The notes beneath the pieces are model-generated. The model saw only the letters and a list, made by a program, of their open reading frames with translations, ran no database searches and had not been told where the DNA came from. This document shows positions 9,512 through 18,900 of a DNA stretch of 64,000 bases, one piece after another. This DNA is from Methyloterricola oryzae (GTDB lineage: Bacteria; Pseudomonadota; Gammaproteobacteria; Methylococcales; Methylococcaceae), in contig NZ_JYNS01000007.1 in the NCBI RefSeq assembly GCF_000934725.1, forward strand, positions 62,001-126,000. The letters are read 5' to 3'. The position numbers were made by a program, and so were the translations under genes. The stretch's first letter is position 1; the number at the start of each line of letters is the position of its first letter.

Positions 9512-10675
9512 ATGATTGAAAGTCGCTCCTTCAATGTTCCGAATTCAATTGCCCTCTTGAAATCCCGTCCCCCAGCGAAGCTTTTCCCGGCCCACTATTC
9601 GGTTGTCCTGGTCTCCTGGTTGGTCTGGCTGGGCATCAACCTGGACGGGCAATTACTCACCCCGCAGGCAGGACTGCCTGTCATGGGCGCCGCGGGCCTG
9701 GTTGTCCTGACCTGCATGCTGGGATCCGTGTTCGCTGTGGTTCGCTTTGCCGACCACCTGGCGGACTTGCTGGGTGAACCGCTGGGTACGCTGGTACTGA
9801 CCCTGACCGCCACCGTGATCGAGGTGAGCCTCATGGTGGCCATGATGCTGGCCGGCGATCAGAACCCCACCCTGCTTCGGGATACCGTGTTCGCCACCCT
9901 GATGCTAGTCCTGAATGGACTGGTAGGCACGGCCCTGACCGCCGGCGGTTGGCGACACCTAGAACAGGCTTTCAACCTCCAGGGCGCACTCTCCTTTCTG
10001 CATCTGATCGCGCCCCTGTCCCTGATCCTTCTGGTGCTGCCGGATTACAGCCGCTCCACTGCGGGCCCCACCCTGGCCCCGCAACAGGAAGCGCTGCTCG
10101 GCGTTGCCTGTGTCCTGGTATACGCGGTGTTCCTGCTGATGCAGACCACGCGCCACCGCTCCTATTTCGACCACGCCGAGGACGAACCCACGCCGTCAGC
10201 CTTGCCCCACGCTTTGCATCGGGGTGCGGTGTTGCGCTCCGCAGTCGGGCTATTGTTCTCGGTCCTACCGGTCGTGCTGCTGGCGGAGCATCTGAGCGGC
10301 CTGATCGATTACGGCATAGAGGAACTCCACGCGCCGGCATCGCTGGGTGGCCTGATCGTCGCTGCCCTGGTGCTGGCGCCCGAAGGTCTCAGCGCCTACC
10401 GCGCGGCGATAGCCAACCGCGTCCAGCGCGCCGTCAATATCTGCCTGGGCTCGGCACTTTCCACCATTGCCCTGACCGTGCCCAGCGTGCTGATCATCGC
10501 AAGCCTGCAGGGGCATAGCCTGATCCTGGGATTGCAGGGCGTGAATTCAGTCTTGTTGTATGCGACGCTCTTCGTCGCGCTGATTACCTTTGTCAGCGGG
10601 CGCGCCACGATCCTGCAGGGGCAGGTGCACATCCTGCTGTTCTCGGCCTATCTGTTCTTCATCTTCTTCCCCTGA
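9512..10675 (+). CDS. chaA: Calcium/sodium:proton antiporter, ChaA-like (CaCA superfamily)
   Basis: 387 residues from the ATG at 9512 (MIESRSF). The same frame opens 67 codons earlier, but that extension is Arg/His/Pro-rich and lacks homology signs, so the later start is preferred. About 11 hydrophobic segments are visible. The two alpha-repeats of the CaCA family are recognisable: GEPLGTLVLTLTATVIEVSL near residues 88-107 and ALVLAPEGLSAYRAA near 288-302, each with the acidic residue that binds the cation. The protein should sit in the inner membrane and extrude Ca2+, Na+ or K+ in exchange for protons, helping salt and alkaline tolerance. It is monocistronic by context; msrP starts 149 bases downstream. 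Confidence 0.87.
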   Translation: MIESRSFNVPNSIALLKSRPPAKLFPAHYSVVLVSWLVWLGINLDGQLLTPQAGLPVMGAAGLVVLTCMLGSVFAVVRFADHLADLLGEPLGTLVLTLTATVIEVSLMVAMMLAGDQNPTLLRDTVFATLMLVLNGLVGTALTAGGWRHLEQAFNLQGALSFLHLIAPLSLILLVLPDYSRSTAGPTLAPQQEALLGVACVLVYAVFLLMQTTRHRSYFDHAEDEPTPSALPHALHRGAVLRSAVGLLFSVLPVVLLAEHLSGLIDYGIEELHAPASLGGLIVAALVLAPEGLSAYRAAIANRVQRAVNICLGSALSTIALTVPSVLIIASLQGHSLILGLQGVNSVLLYATLFVALITFVSGRATILQGQVHILLFSAYLFFIFFP

Positions 10676-10747
10676 TCCCCGAAAGAGCGGTCGATCGGTA
10701 GCGGGTGAACAAACGACCGACATACTTGTCCATGCTGGATAGCGCTT

Positions 10748-10772
10748 CGGATCAAATCGTGGATATGATCCG
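10748..10772. repeat. Small inverted repeat upstream of msrP
   Basis: CGGATCA at 10748-10754 pairs with TGATCCG at 10766-10772 around an 11-base spacer, 52 bases before the msrP start. The spacing suits a dimeric regulator site near the promoter. It could be chance; there is no T-run for a terminator. Confidence 0.25.
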
Positions 10773-10823
10773 ACAGGGTCCACCCCACCCATCGACATTG
10801 GCCATCCATCCCGAGGAATCACC

Positions 10824-11756
10824 ATGGCAAAGCTGCCCTCCTCCCGTATACCGCCCTCCGAAATTACGCCCCGCGAGGTCTACCAAAGTCGCAGGCACTT
10901 CCTGCAGTTGTCCTTGGGGCTTGCCGCCGGGGCCTTGGCGCCAGGGGTCGGCTTCGCCGGCGATAAGCTTGCGGGTGTCACGAGCAGCAAATACGTCGTG
11001 CCGGACCAACCCACCCCGCTGAAAGACGTCACGCGGTACAACAACTTTTATGAGTTCGGCACCGACAAGGAATCGCCGGCTGAAACCTCCGGCAGCCTCA
11101 AGACACGCCCCTGGACGGTGGCGGTAGACGGCGAAGTGCACAAGCCCAAGGTGTTCGACATCGACGAACTACTCAGTCTTGCGCCATTGGAGGAGCGCAT
11201 CTATAGGCTGCGCTGCGTCGAAGCCTGGTCGATGGTGGTGCCCTGGGTCGGCTACTCCCTGGCGGAACTCATCAAACGCGTGGAACCCACCGGCAACGCC
11301 AAGTATGTCGAATTCACCACCCTGCATGATCCTCAGCAGATGCCGGGACAGCGCTCGGACGTACTGGAATGGCCATACCGGGAGGGCCTGCGGCTGGACG
11401 AAGCGCGGCACCCGCTGACCCTGCTAACTTTCGGCCTGTATGGGGAAGTTCTGCCGAACCAGAACGGCGCGCCCGTGCGCATTGTCGTGCCCTGGAAATA
11501 CGGCTTCAAGAGCGCGAAGTCCATCGTTCGCATCCGTTTTGTCGAGCAGCAGCCGATCTCCACCTGGATGCGGGCAGGGCCGTCGGAATACGGCTTCTAC
11601 GCCAACGTCAACCCGGCGGTGGATCATCCCCGTTGGAGCCAGGCGAAGGAACGGCGCATCGGCGATTTCTTCAAACGGCCTACCCTGCCCTTCAACGGCT
11701 ATGTCGATGATGTCGCGCCTTTGTATGCCGGTATGGATCTGGCCCGATATTTCTGA
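10824..11756 (+). CDS. msrP: Protein-methionine-sulfoxide reductase catalytic subunit MsrP (YedY)
   Basis: 310 residues, close to the family norm. A Tat signal SRRHFLQ (Arg23-Arg24) directs the folded molybdoenzyme to the periplasm. The SUOX/YedY fold is recognisable from [20 protein letters not shown] onward; Cys131 in [10 protein letters not shown] is the expected molybdenum-molybdopterin ligand. Also typical are [42 protein letters not shown] and the ending [17 protein letters not shown]. The enzyme repairs oxidised methionines of periplasmic proteins with electrons from the quinone pool via MsrQ, which follows after 5 bases. GAGGAA at 10813-10818 is a good ribosome site. Confidence 0.97.
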   Translation: MAKLPSSRIPPSEITPREVYQSRRHFLQLSLGLAAGALAPGVGFAGDKLAGVTSSKYVVPDQPTPLKDVTRYNNFYEFGTDKESPAETSGSLKTRPWTVAVDGEVHKPKVFDIDELLSLAPLEERIYRLRCVEAWSMVVPWVGYSLAELIKRVEPTGNAKYVEFTTLHDPQQMPGQRSDVLEWPYREGLRLDEARHPLTLLTFGLYGEVLPNQNGAPVRIVVPWKYGFKSAKSIVRIRFVEQQPISTWMRAGPSEYGFYANVNPAVDHPRWSQAKERRIGDFFKRPTLPFNGYVDDVAPLYAGMDLARYF

Positions 11757-11761
11757 GACCC

Positions 11762-12451
11762 ATGAAAGGGAAGACAGTCCTTGAGCAGCAACTGGTTTGG
11801 ATCAAGACCGTGGTGTTCCTGTGCGCCCTGATTCCTCTCGCCAAGCTGGGAACCGGGGCGTTCATGGACAACCTCGGTGCCAACCCCATCGAGAAGATCA
11901 CCCGGACAACCGGCTTCTGGACGCTCAGTTTTCTCATGCTGACCCTGACGGTCACGCCGCTGCGCCGCCTCTCCGGCTGGTCCTGGCCGATGCGCCTGAG
12001 GCGCATGCTGGGGCTGTTTGCCTTCTTTTACGGCAGCTTGCATTTCCTCACTTACGCGGTCGTCGATCAATTTTTCGACTGGGACGGCATCGTCAAAGAT
12101 ATCGCCAAGCGGCCCTACATTACGGTGGGCTTTCCGTCCTTCCTGCTGATGATCCCCCTGGCCGTGACCTCGACGGACGCCATGTTGCGCCGCCTGGGCG
12201 GCAAAAACTGGAAGCGCCTTCACCGCCTGAGCTACGCAACCGCGCTGGGCGGCGTCGTTCACTACGGGTGGCTGGTCAAAAAGGACTTGAGCAATCCCAT
12301 CGTATTTGCCGTGCTGCTAGCGCTATTGCTGGGCTTCCGCGTGCTCCTGCGGTGTGCGGAGCGGAACGGGAGGCAGCGAGCCGTACCGCGCGCAGCCGTC
12401 CCAGACAGCCTCACGCCATCAGACTCCGGAGTACGCAAAACATCGGGGTAG
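11762..12451 (+). CDS. msrQ: MsrQ (YedZ), heme-binding membrane subunit of the MsrPQ system
   Basis: 229 residues with about five to six transmembrane segments of the ferric-reductase-like domain. Family marks include GTGAFMDNLGANPIEKITR, TGFWTLSFLMLTLTVTPLRR, LRRMLGLFAFFYGSLHFLTY (heme-ligand His candidate), KRPYITVGF and WKRLHRLSYATALGGVVHY, giving the His pairs that bind b-type heme. It passes electrons from quinol to MsrP. Five bases separate it from the msrP stop, so they form one operon. The last 30 residues are a variable polar tail. Confidence 0.95.
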   Translation: MKGKTVLEQQLVWIKTVVFLCALIPLAKLGTGAFMDNLGANPIEKITRTTGFWTLSFLMLTLTVTPLRRLSGWSWPMRLRRMLGLFAFFYGSLHFLTYAVVDQFFDWDGIVKDIAKRPYITVGFPSFLLMIPLAVTSTDAMLRRLGGKNWKRLHRLSYATALGGVVHYGWLVKKDLSNPIVFAVLLALLLGFRVLLRCAERNGRQRAVPRAAVPDSLTPSDSGVRKTSG

Positions 12452-12547
12452 ACTCGTTTAGGAAATCATGCGGTAGAGAACGTGCGGCCCTGCGACCATC
12501 CAGCGGGGGCGCGAGAGCCGCTCGTTTGGGAAGAGATTAGGACTGCT

Positions 12548-12823
12548 TTAACAACGGGTTGCTAGCACTCGATGAGGCAGGTCGAAATCGAGTTTGCATT
12601 GGGTACCGCCGGAGCCATTAACCTCATAGACCCAATAGCCGCCCGGATGCTCCTTGCTGGATTCCGTCGATCGCAGAGTCGGCCGGCCGAAACGGAATTC
12701 CACCTCTTCCTTGGACATGCCCAGTGCCCCCTTGAGGTCATTCGGATCAGGGGACTTCTGAATTCCGCACGCGGCCAGCAGGCCGGCCACGAGCAGCATC
12801 AAGAATGTAAAGCGCAAATTCAT
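12548..12823 (-). CDS. Small lipoprotein, BamE/SmpA-like
   Basis: 91 residues. The signal ends in lipobox LAAC (Cys19), so the mature protein is lipid-anchored. The mature part carries LKGALGMSKEEVEFRFGRPT, resembling the core motif of the SmpA/OmlA (BamE) fold, followed by a beta-rich region with WVYEVNG and a Cys pair (Cys77, Cys91) that could form a disulfide. Too short and divergent to be BamE itself. It converges on msrQ, with 96 bases between the stops. Confidence 0.75.
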   Translation of the reverse strand: MNLRFTFLMLLVAGLLAACGIQKSPDPNDLKGALGMSKEEVEFRFGRPTLRSTESSKEHPGGYWVYEVNGSGGTQCKLDFDLPHRVLATRC

Positions 12824-12975
12824 GCCATTCTCCTCGCTTCTTGCTTGTTACGGATTGCACGAAATTTCGGTTTGAATTGAGCGCCAGACCGTACCCCAAA
12901 CACGTCGGCCGGCGATATTTTCTGACCGCAATTCCCAAGCAAAGTTCTGGGACTTGATGAAATTCGGCGGAATAA

Positions 12976-13001
12976 GCGGGCGCGACGTTTGTCGCGCCCG
13001 C
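12976..13001 (-). terminator. Hairpin downstream of the L,D-transpeptidase gene
   Basis: GCGGGCGCGAC (12976-12986), loop GTTT, and GTCGCGCCCGC (12991-13001) form a perfect 11-base-pair stem. On the minus strand the stem is followed by TTATTCC, a short imperfect T tract. It lies 74 bases past the stop of the minus-strand transpeptidase gene and before the lipoprotein gene, so it probably ends that transcript. Confidence 0.6.
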
Positions 13002-13074
13002 GGATGGGGAAAGCTCTGCGGAAAGATGGCGGGGAGTTTCGGTCTTCCGGGACCGTCGCAGTCAGAAAACGCTT

Positions 13075-14118
13075 CTAACCGGGCGGGTCCGTGTTCATGA
13101 TATTCATCGCTACGCCGGTGGTGCGCTGCTCCAGCACCGGCGCATCGGTCACCAGCAAGGTGGTGCCTGGAACCAGGGACTCGTACACGGCCTTTCCGAA
13201 CGCGGGCGGCAGGCTGATACGGGCCACTTCGGTCCCATTGAGTGGCAGATCGCGCTCCTTCTCACGCCCCGGGATGCCCACGCCAAGCCAGCGGTGCGCG
13301 GGTGCGTCCTGTGCCAGAACGCTCTGTCCCTGACCGAGCCCGTTCTGCATGATGAAGGCATGGGTGCCAAGGGGCCGCCCCGGATCCCTCAGCGCCAGAC
13401 GCGCCCGTCCGATTTCGATACCGTTGCGGAAAACCAGTACGCGCTGATCGGCGCGACTCATCACGATGGAGAGGGGCCCTGCCGGCGATTTCTCAGGATT
13501 CCAGCGGAATGCCTCGCGTCGCGACAGACGCGGCACCTTTACCACGCCCCCGGTGGAGGCATCGACCGGCGCCAACGGAGCTGGGTGCACCACCTCGTTC
13601 GGCTCGTTCTTCTGGCCCCCGATCACGACGGTCATGCCCATATGCCCCGCCTCGAACAACAGGCGCGCGAATTCCGAGGGCAGATGAACGCAGCCATGGG
13701 ACGAAGGATAGCCAGGCAGGTCTCCCGCATGCAGCGCCACACCATCCCAGGTCAGCCTTTCCGTGAAAGGCATGGGCGCATTGTTGTACGTTTTTGAATG
13801 ATGCGAGCGATCCTTCTGCAAGACTGTGAACACGCCGGTGGGCGTACTGTGTCCACGCTTGCCGGTGCTGGCCGAAGAAACCCCGATGCGAACCCCGTTG
13901 CGATACACATAGGCCCTTTGTTCGGGCAGACTGACCAGCACGACAATCGGTCCAACCGGGACCGCATCGCCTTTCCAAATGAATTGACCTGGCTTGAGCA
14001 GGATGGGGTCCGTGTCAACCGGCTGTGACTTGGTTTCCCCCCAGAACGGGGCAGCAGCAGTCCATGAATTGAACAGGAGAATGGTCAAAAAAAACAGGAC
14101 GGCGCGCATGGCTTCCAA
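13075..14118 (-). CDS. L,D-transpeptidase (YkuD) with a second, degenerate lobe
   Basis: 347 residues; an ATG at 14109 is an equally good start just before the signal peptide. The first YkuD domain (about 55-170) begins IVVLVSLPEQRAYVYRNGV and contains HAGDLPGYPSSHGCVHLP, the HxnSHGCxH signature; Cys143 is the catalytic nucleophile that cross-links peptidoglycan or attaches lipoproteins. A second stretch (about 210-335) begins SIVMSRADQRVLVFRNGIEI, parallel to the first, but lacks SHGC, so it is a non-catalytic relative. The protein should act in the periplasm. It appears monocistronic, with a strong hairpin downstream. Confidence 0.9.
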   Translation of the reverse strand: MEAMRAVLFFLTILLFNSWTAAAPFWGETKSQPVDTDPILLKPGQFIWKGDAVPVGPIVVLVSLPEQRAYVYRNGVRIGVSSASTGKRGHSTPTGVFTVLQKDRSHHSKTYNNAPMPFTERLTWDGVALHAGDLPGYPSSHGCVHLPSEFARLLFEAGHMGMTVVIGGQKNEPNEVVHPAPLAPVDASTGGVVKVPRLSRREAFRWNPEKSPAGPLSIVMSRADQRVLVFRNGIEIGRARLALRDPGRPLGTHAFIMQNGLGQGQSVLAQDAPAHRWLGVGIPGREKERDLPLNGTEVARISLPPAFGKAVYESLVPGTTLLVTDAPVLEQRTTGVAMNIMNTDPPG

Positions 14119-14288
14119 CTGACTGAATGCATTGAACTCGATGAGTGCCGGAGCCCCGCCTTTCTGGCAGGACGGAGGCGCAAGTTTACGGCAGGAATGC
14201 TCCAGGCGCCGGCCAATCCGCGCAGACGGCCCTGAAGCAAGTCAGGGCTGCTGCCACAAAGATGCCACCGCGCCGGGGTTCCGAAAGC

Positions 14289-14939
14289 TCAGTTTCCGCC
14301 TTCCGAGCCGGTGAACTCGACGCCGTCCACCTTGCCGTTCTTGTCGGACAGGCAATGCCAGGGCGCGGTCGCCTCGGGCACCTTCACCATGATGCTGATG
14401 CCGGACTGCGCTTCCGAGACACTGCTGACCGAAAGCTTCCCCGCGCTCACGCCTGTCGTCTTGGCCACCGCCGCCAGGCAGGCTTTCTCAGCCGCGCTGC
14501 TTCCCGCGCCCGAGGCCTTGGCTGCCGAAGAGCCCCCCTTGATGTTGACCTTCAGTGTGTAATTGACCGGCTTGCCGCTGTCCTTCGCAGCGCCCATCAA
14601 ATAAAGCCGAATGGTATAGGTGCCATCTGCCGGCAACTGGCCCTCGAAGTGGTTGCTGGCTTCATTCATGCCCACGAAGAGGGCTTCGCCACTGCTACCC
14701 GGCGCGATCACGTTGAAGTAGGCCGCTCCCTTCCCAGCCTTGAAATCCACCGTCATGGTCTGCCCCGCAGACGCACGCAGCGTGTAATCCACGTCATCGC
14801 TCCCGACCAGCTTGCCGGTGACACTAGCGCCGGTCTTGCCCTTGGCAAACTGGATGGCCGTGGGTGAAGCAGCCTCTGCCGAGACGGATGTAAGCGCCAG
14901 CATGCAGGCGGCGGCAAAACTCAAGAGACGAAACGTCAT
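14289..14939 (-). CDS. Periplasmic protein with PliG/PliI-like lysozyme-inhibitor domain
   Basis: 216 residues with a signal peptide ending ...SAEA. The first mature domain (about 27-135) runs IQFAKGKTGASVTGKLVGSD, DYTLRASAGQTMTVDF, YFNVIAPGS, GQLPADGTYTIRLYLMG, NYTLKVNIKG, a pattern I know from periplasmic inhibitors of g- and i-type lysozymes (PliG/PliI). After an Ala/Ser/Gly linker a second ~70-residue domain with two Cys (EKACLAAVAKTTGVS...WHCLSDKNGKVDGVEF) follows. The function as lysozyme inhibitor is inferred from pattern recall only; a general PPC-like beta-sandwich is the alternative. It precedes the L,D-transpeptidase on the same strand with a 170-base gap. Confidence 0.7.
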   Translation of the reverse strand: MTFRLLSFAAACMLALTSVSAEAASPTAIQFAKGKTGASVTGKLVGSDDVDYTLRASAGQTMTVDFKAGKGAAYFNVIAPGSSGEALFVGMNEASNHFEGQLPADGTYTIRLYLMGAAKDSGKPVNYTLKVNIKGGSSAAKASGAGSSAAEKACLAAVAKTTGVSAGKLSVSSVSEAQSGISIMVKVPEATAPWHCLSDKNGKVDGVEFTGSEGGN

Positions 14940-15213
14940 GATGCGCTCCTAGCGGTTCGTAAAACAGCGTAGGCAGTTTAACCAAGTTGCAACCCCCTGC
15001 AAGTTCTTTTATTGGTTCGCCTCGCCACTAACAGACCTCGCCGGCCGGGCAACCAGGCGGGTGCATCGGTTGGCATCGAGCATGCCCCATAGCTTGGGGC
15101 CATGCACTGGCCGCCGATCTGACAGATTTTCTTATGCGCGCTAATATAGAGCGATACCCGGGAAGCCAATGGCTCCTGCATCAGCGCCTTGACGACGGAG
15201 CTCCCGACTCTCC

Positions 15214-15843
15214 ATGCCGCACCTTAACCACGACACGTCACCGATTCGCGACGCCCTGCGCCGGGCCATTTCCGCCCATCATGCCGCGGCGTCCGACACG
15301 GGTGCCTTAGCCCGGTTGCGCGAGCCGGACCTGCATCCCGACGAGTATGATCGGCTGCTTGTACGTTTCCATGCGCTGCATCAGGTGTTGGCCGACACGG
15401 TGACCGCATTGGCCTGCCCGCCCTGGACCCGTTACTTTCACCTTGCGCTCCGGCTGAGCGCCCTGAATCGCGATTTGAACGTGCGCCATCTACAAGCCTC
15501 ATCCCGCGCGCAAGCAGACGCCACTTCGATCTTTTGCTCCTTATCGGCAAAGCCAGTCGCACCGCTTTGGGCCGGGCGCGCCTATATTCTGGTAGGCTCC
15601 TTGATGGGTGCCCGCGTTCTGCGCGGCGTCCTCACCAGTTCGCTGCGGATCAACGAGAGCAACGGCGGTGCATTCTTCTGTCTGGAACCCGAGGTCCCCG
15701 ACGGCAACCTGACCGCTAGCTTATTCTTCGACCTGCTCGAGACTACCGCGTGGTCCCAGGACGAGGCAGCCGAGCTATGCGGAACCGCGGCCGAGTTCAT
15801 GCGGGCACATGCCGAATACTGGAACCTGCCTCTGGAGCACTGA
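15214..15843 (+). CDS. bphO: Bacteriophytochrome-associated heme oxygenase (BphO/HmuO-like)
   Basis: 209 residues, all-helical. The N-terminus (RDALRRAISAHHAAASD) carries the candidate proximal heme His, and AYILVGSLMGARVLRGVL matches the distal-helix segment of bacterial heme oxygenases paired with phytochromes. It would open heme to biliverdin IX-alpha, CO and iron in the cytoplasm, giving the chromophore for the phytochrome encoded 146 bases downstream. The context supports the call strongly; sequence alone is less decisive since heme oxygenases diverge. Confidence 0.85.
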   Translation: MPHLNHDTSPIRDALRRAISAHHAAASDTGALARLREPDLHPDEYDRLLVRFHALHQVLADTVTALACPPWTRYFHLALRLSALNRDLNVRHLQASSRAQADATSIFCSLSAKPVAPLWAGRAYILVGSLMGARVLRGVLTSSLRINESNGGAFFCLEPEVPDGNLTASLFFDLLETTAWSQDEAAELCGTAAEFMRAHAEYWNLPLEH

Positions 15844-15989
15844 CCCTCCTCCCGAGTAACGGCACGCAGCGCGAGGTGGCCGGCTCAGTGCTTCCAGGCC
15901 GTATCGGCTTGTGATGCGCTCTGGAGAGCCACCCGACCGCGCCACAGGGGATAAACTCAATCACCCCGGCTTATGGGAGTTGCAAGCGA

Positions 15990-18900
15990 ATGACAAGCCG
16001 ACCCATCGATCCTGACGATCCCTCCTACGCAGGCTTTTTGGCGGCAGCGCTAAAAAACTGCGAGGCAGAACCCATTCACCAGCCCGGGTCGATTCAACCC
16101 ACTGGCGCTCTCGTCGCAGTTTCGATGTCCGATGGTCTGATCCGCATGGCCAGCGCCAATCTGGAACTGCTGTTCCCCGATGCGAGAGCGGTGCTGGGCC
16201 AACCGCTTGCCATCCTGCTCGGCGAGACGCAGGCAAGCCGCGTCCTTGAAGCCTGCTCGCGGGGCTGTGACTGGAGATCTGCCGAGGTGGTCGGCCTGAC
16301 ATTGCGCCAGGAGCAGCGGGAAATCGAAGTCGATGCGCTGGTTTTCATCTCCGATGGGCTTTTGGTCCTCGAGATCGAGCGGCAGAAACGGGAAAGCCGG
16401 GACCTGTTCCGGGACCTGTTCATTCCGGTCCGGGACGCGCTATGGCAGGCGGATGCGGAGTACGATCTGCGCCGCTATACCCAGGCGGTGGCCGATCAGG
16501 TCAGGATTCTCACGGGCTACGATCGCGTGATGATTTACCGCTTCGACGCCAACTGGGATGGCACGGTGATCGCGGAAAGCCGTTCCGCGGGCACCGAGAG
16601 CTATCTGGGCAACCGCTTTCCGGCCTCGGACATTCCGGCGCAAGCGCGTGAACTCTACCGCAAGAACCTGGTGCGCCTGATCGCGGACGTCGAGTCGGAG
16701 CCGGTCGCCGTGCTACCTGCGCGCAATCCCTTGACCGGCGAGCCTCTAGACATGAGCCACTCTGCCCTGCGCGCCTTCTCTCCCGTACACATCGAGTACC
16801 TCCGGAACATGGGCGTCCGCGCCACGCTGACGATTTCCCTGATCCAGAACGGCCGTCTATGGGGGCTCATTGCCTGCCACCACTTCTCGCCGCGGTACAT
16901 ACCTTTGCGTGTCCGCGAATTGAACGAATTTGTGGGCCGGACGGTATCCCTCAAGCTCTCCAACCTGGAGAACGAGGAACGGCGCGAACTGGACCGGCGT
17001 GTGCACGAACTGCAAGGCGAACTGCTCTGGCAGATCCGCCGCTCACGTAACCTGAGCGAAGACATCGCCCTATTGAGGAGCGGGCTGCTCGGCCTGGTTC
17101 GCGCCAAGGGCGCACTCATTTCCATCAGCGGCGTGCATTATCTGTTCGGTGAGACACCTTCGCCGCGCCAGGTGGATGGCTTGCTGGCCTGGTTGCGGAG
17201 CCTGCCCCCAGCGCCGGTTTTCCACACCGACAACCTGAGCTCGCTGTTGCCGGAGGCCGAGGCCTATCACGAGAGCGCCAGCGGTATCCTTATCGCGCCC
17301 TTGGCCCCCGATGGGGAGGACTTCATCCTCTGGTTCCGTGGCGGCGTTCTGCAAACCATCGCCTGGGCCGGGCGCCCGGAAAAGGTTCTGCTGCAGGGCT
17401 CGGAGCGACCCAGAATATCGCCGCGCCGTTCGTTCGAATCCTGGATAGAAACCTACCGGGACAAGTCACCGTCCTGGTCGCAGGTCGAAATCGAGGCCGC
17501 CAACACCCTGGCCACATCCATCCTCGAAGTACTCAATCAGCGCGCCCTACGTTCCAGTGAGGAGAATTATCGGCTGCTGGCGGAGCACTCGACGGACATG
17601 ATCGCACGCATCCGTGCCGACGGCGTCTGTACCTTCGTCTCGCCCGCCTGCCTCGACCTGCTTGGCGTTACGGCAGATGCCATGCTGGGCAGGTCCCTGG
17701 GTGAATTCCTGAAAGAGGAGGAGCGCGAATCGCTCTGGCGCGCCCTCGCGCGGCTCGAAGGCTCCGACGAGCCGGTGTCGTGGATTTTCCGCTCTCAGCG
17801 CGCTGATGGCAGCCCGGTCTGGGTGGAAGCCAGCTTCAAGAGCCTTCTCAGCCTGGGGAATGAAGGCGAAATCATCGTCAACGCACGCGACATCACCGAC
17901 CGCTACACCTACCAGCTTGCCATCGAAGATCTGCACCGCCGCAACGCACTCATCCTGCAGTCCGCTGGCGAAGGCATCCTCAGCCTGGACCAGAATGGGA
18001 TCATCACATTCGCCAACGAGCGCGCGGGCCGGTTGCTGGGCCATATCGCCTCCACCTTGCCGGGACAGCCAGGCCAGGACGTCCTGGTCGTGGTGGACAG
18101 CGGCGGTGCTCCGGTGCCGGAGGAGCACTGGCCGTTTCATGACCACATTCAAAACAAGAAAGTCTTCCGCGAGGGCCGCCTCCTGGTACGCCACGAGCAA
18201 AGGCAGACCTTGGCGCTGGAATACACATCGGCGCCTCTGCTGGACGGCGAGCAGATAGCCGGCTGCGTGCTGGTCTTCAAGGAAGCGGCGGAACAGGGGC
18301 TCCGATTACGCCCTGGGCACACCACCGAGGCAATCCTTGACCAGGCGGCGGAAGCGGTGATGATCACCGATGCGCAGAACCGCATCGTATCGGTCAACCG
18401 CGCCTTCACCGAAATCACCGGCTATCGTGAAGCCGAGGTCATAGGCAACACGCCGCGGGTTCTGAAGTCGGGCATTCACACTATCCAGTTCTATGAAACG
18501 CTCTGGATCACCCTGATCCGCGACGGGCGCTGGTGCGGCGAAATATGGAACCGGCGCAAGAACGGCGAGGTTTACCCGCAGTGGGGCAGCATCTCGGCGA
18601 TCTACAACTCCGATGGCAGCGTGCGCAACTATGTGTCCGTGTTCTCGGACAACTCGAAAGCAAAAGAAGCGGAGCGGGAGCTGTTCTTCCTGGCCAATCA
18701 CGATAGCCTGACCGGGCTTCCCAACCGGAAAAACTTTACCCACAAACTGGTGCAACTGATCGAGCGCGCCCGCCGTCATGGTCACCGCCTGGCGGTCGCC
18801 TTCATCGACCTGGACTACTTCAAGGTGATCAACGATTCCCTCGGGCACTCCGTCGGCGACTCCTACCTGCAGACCATCGGCGTGCGCCTGAGCAACGTGA

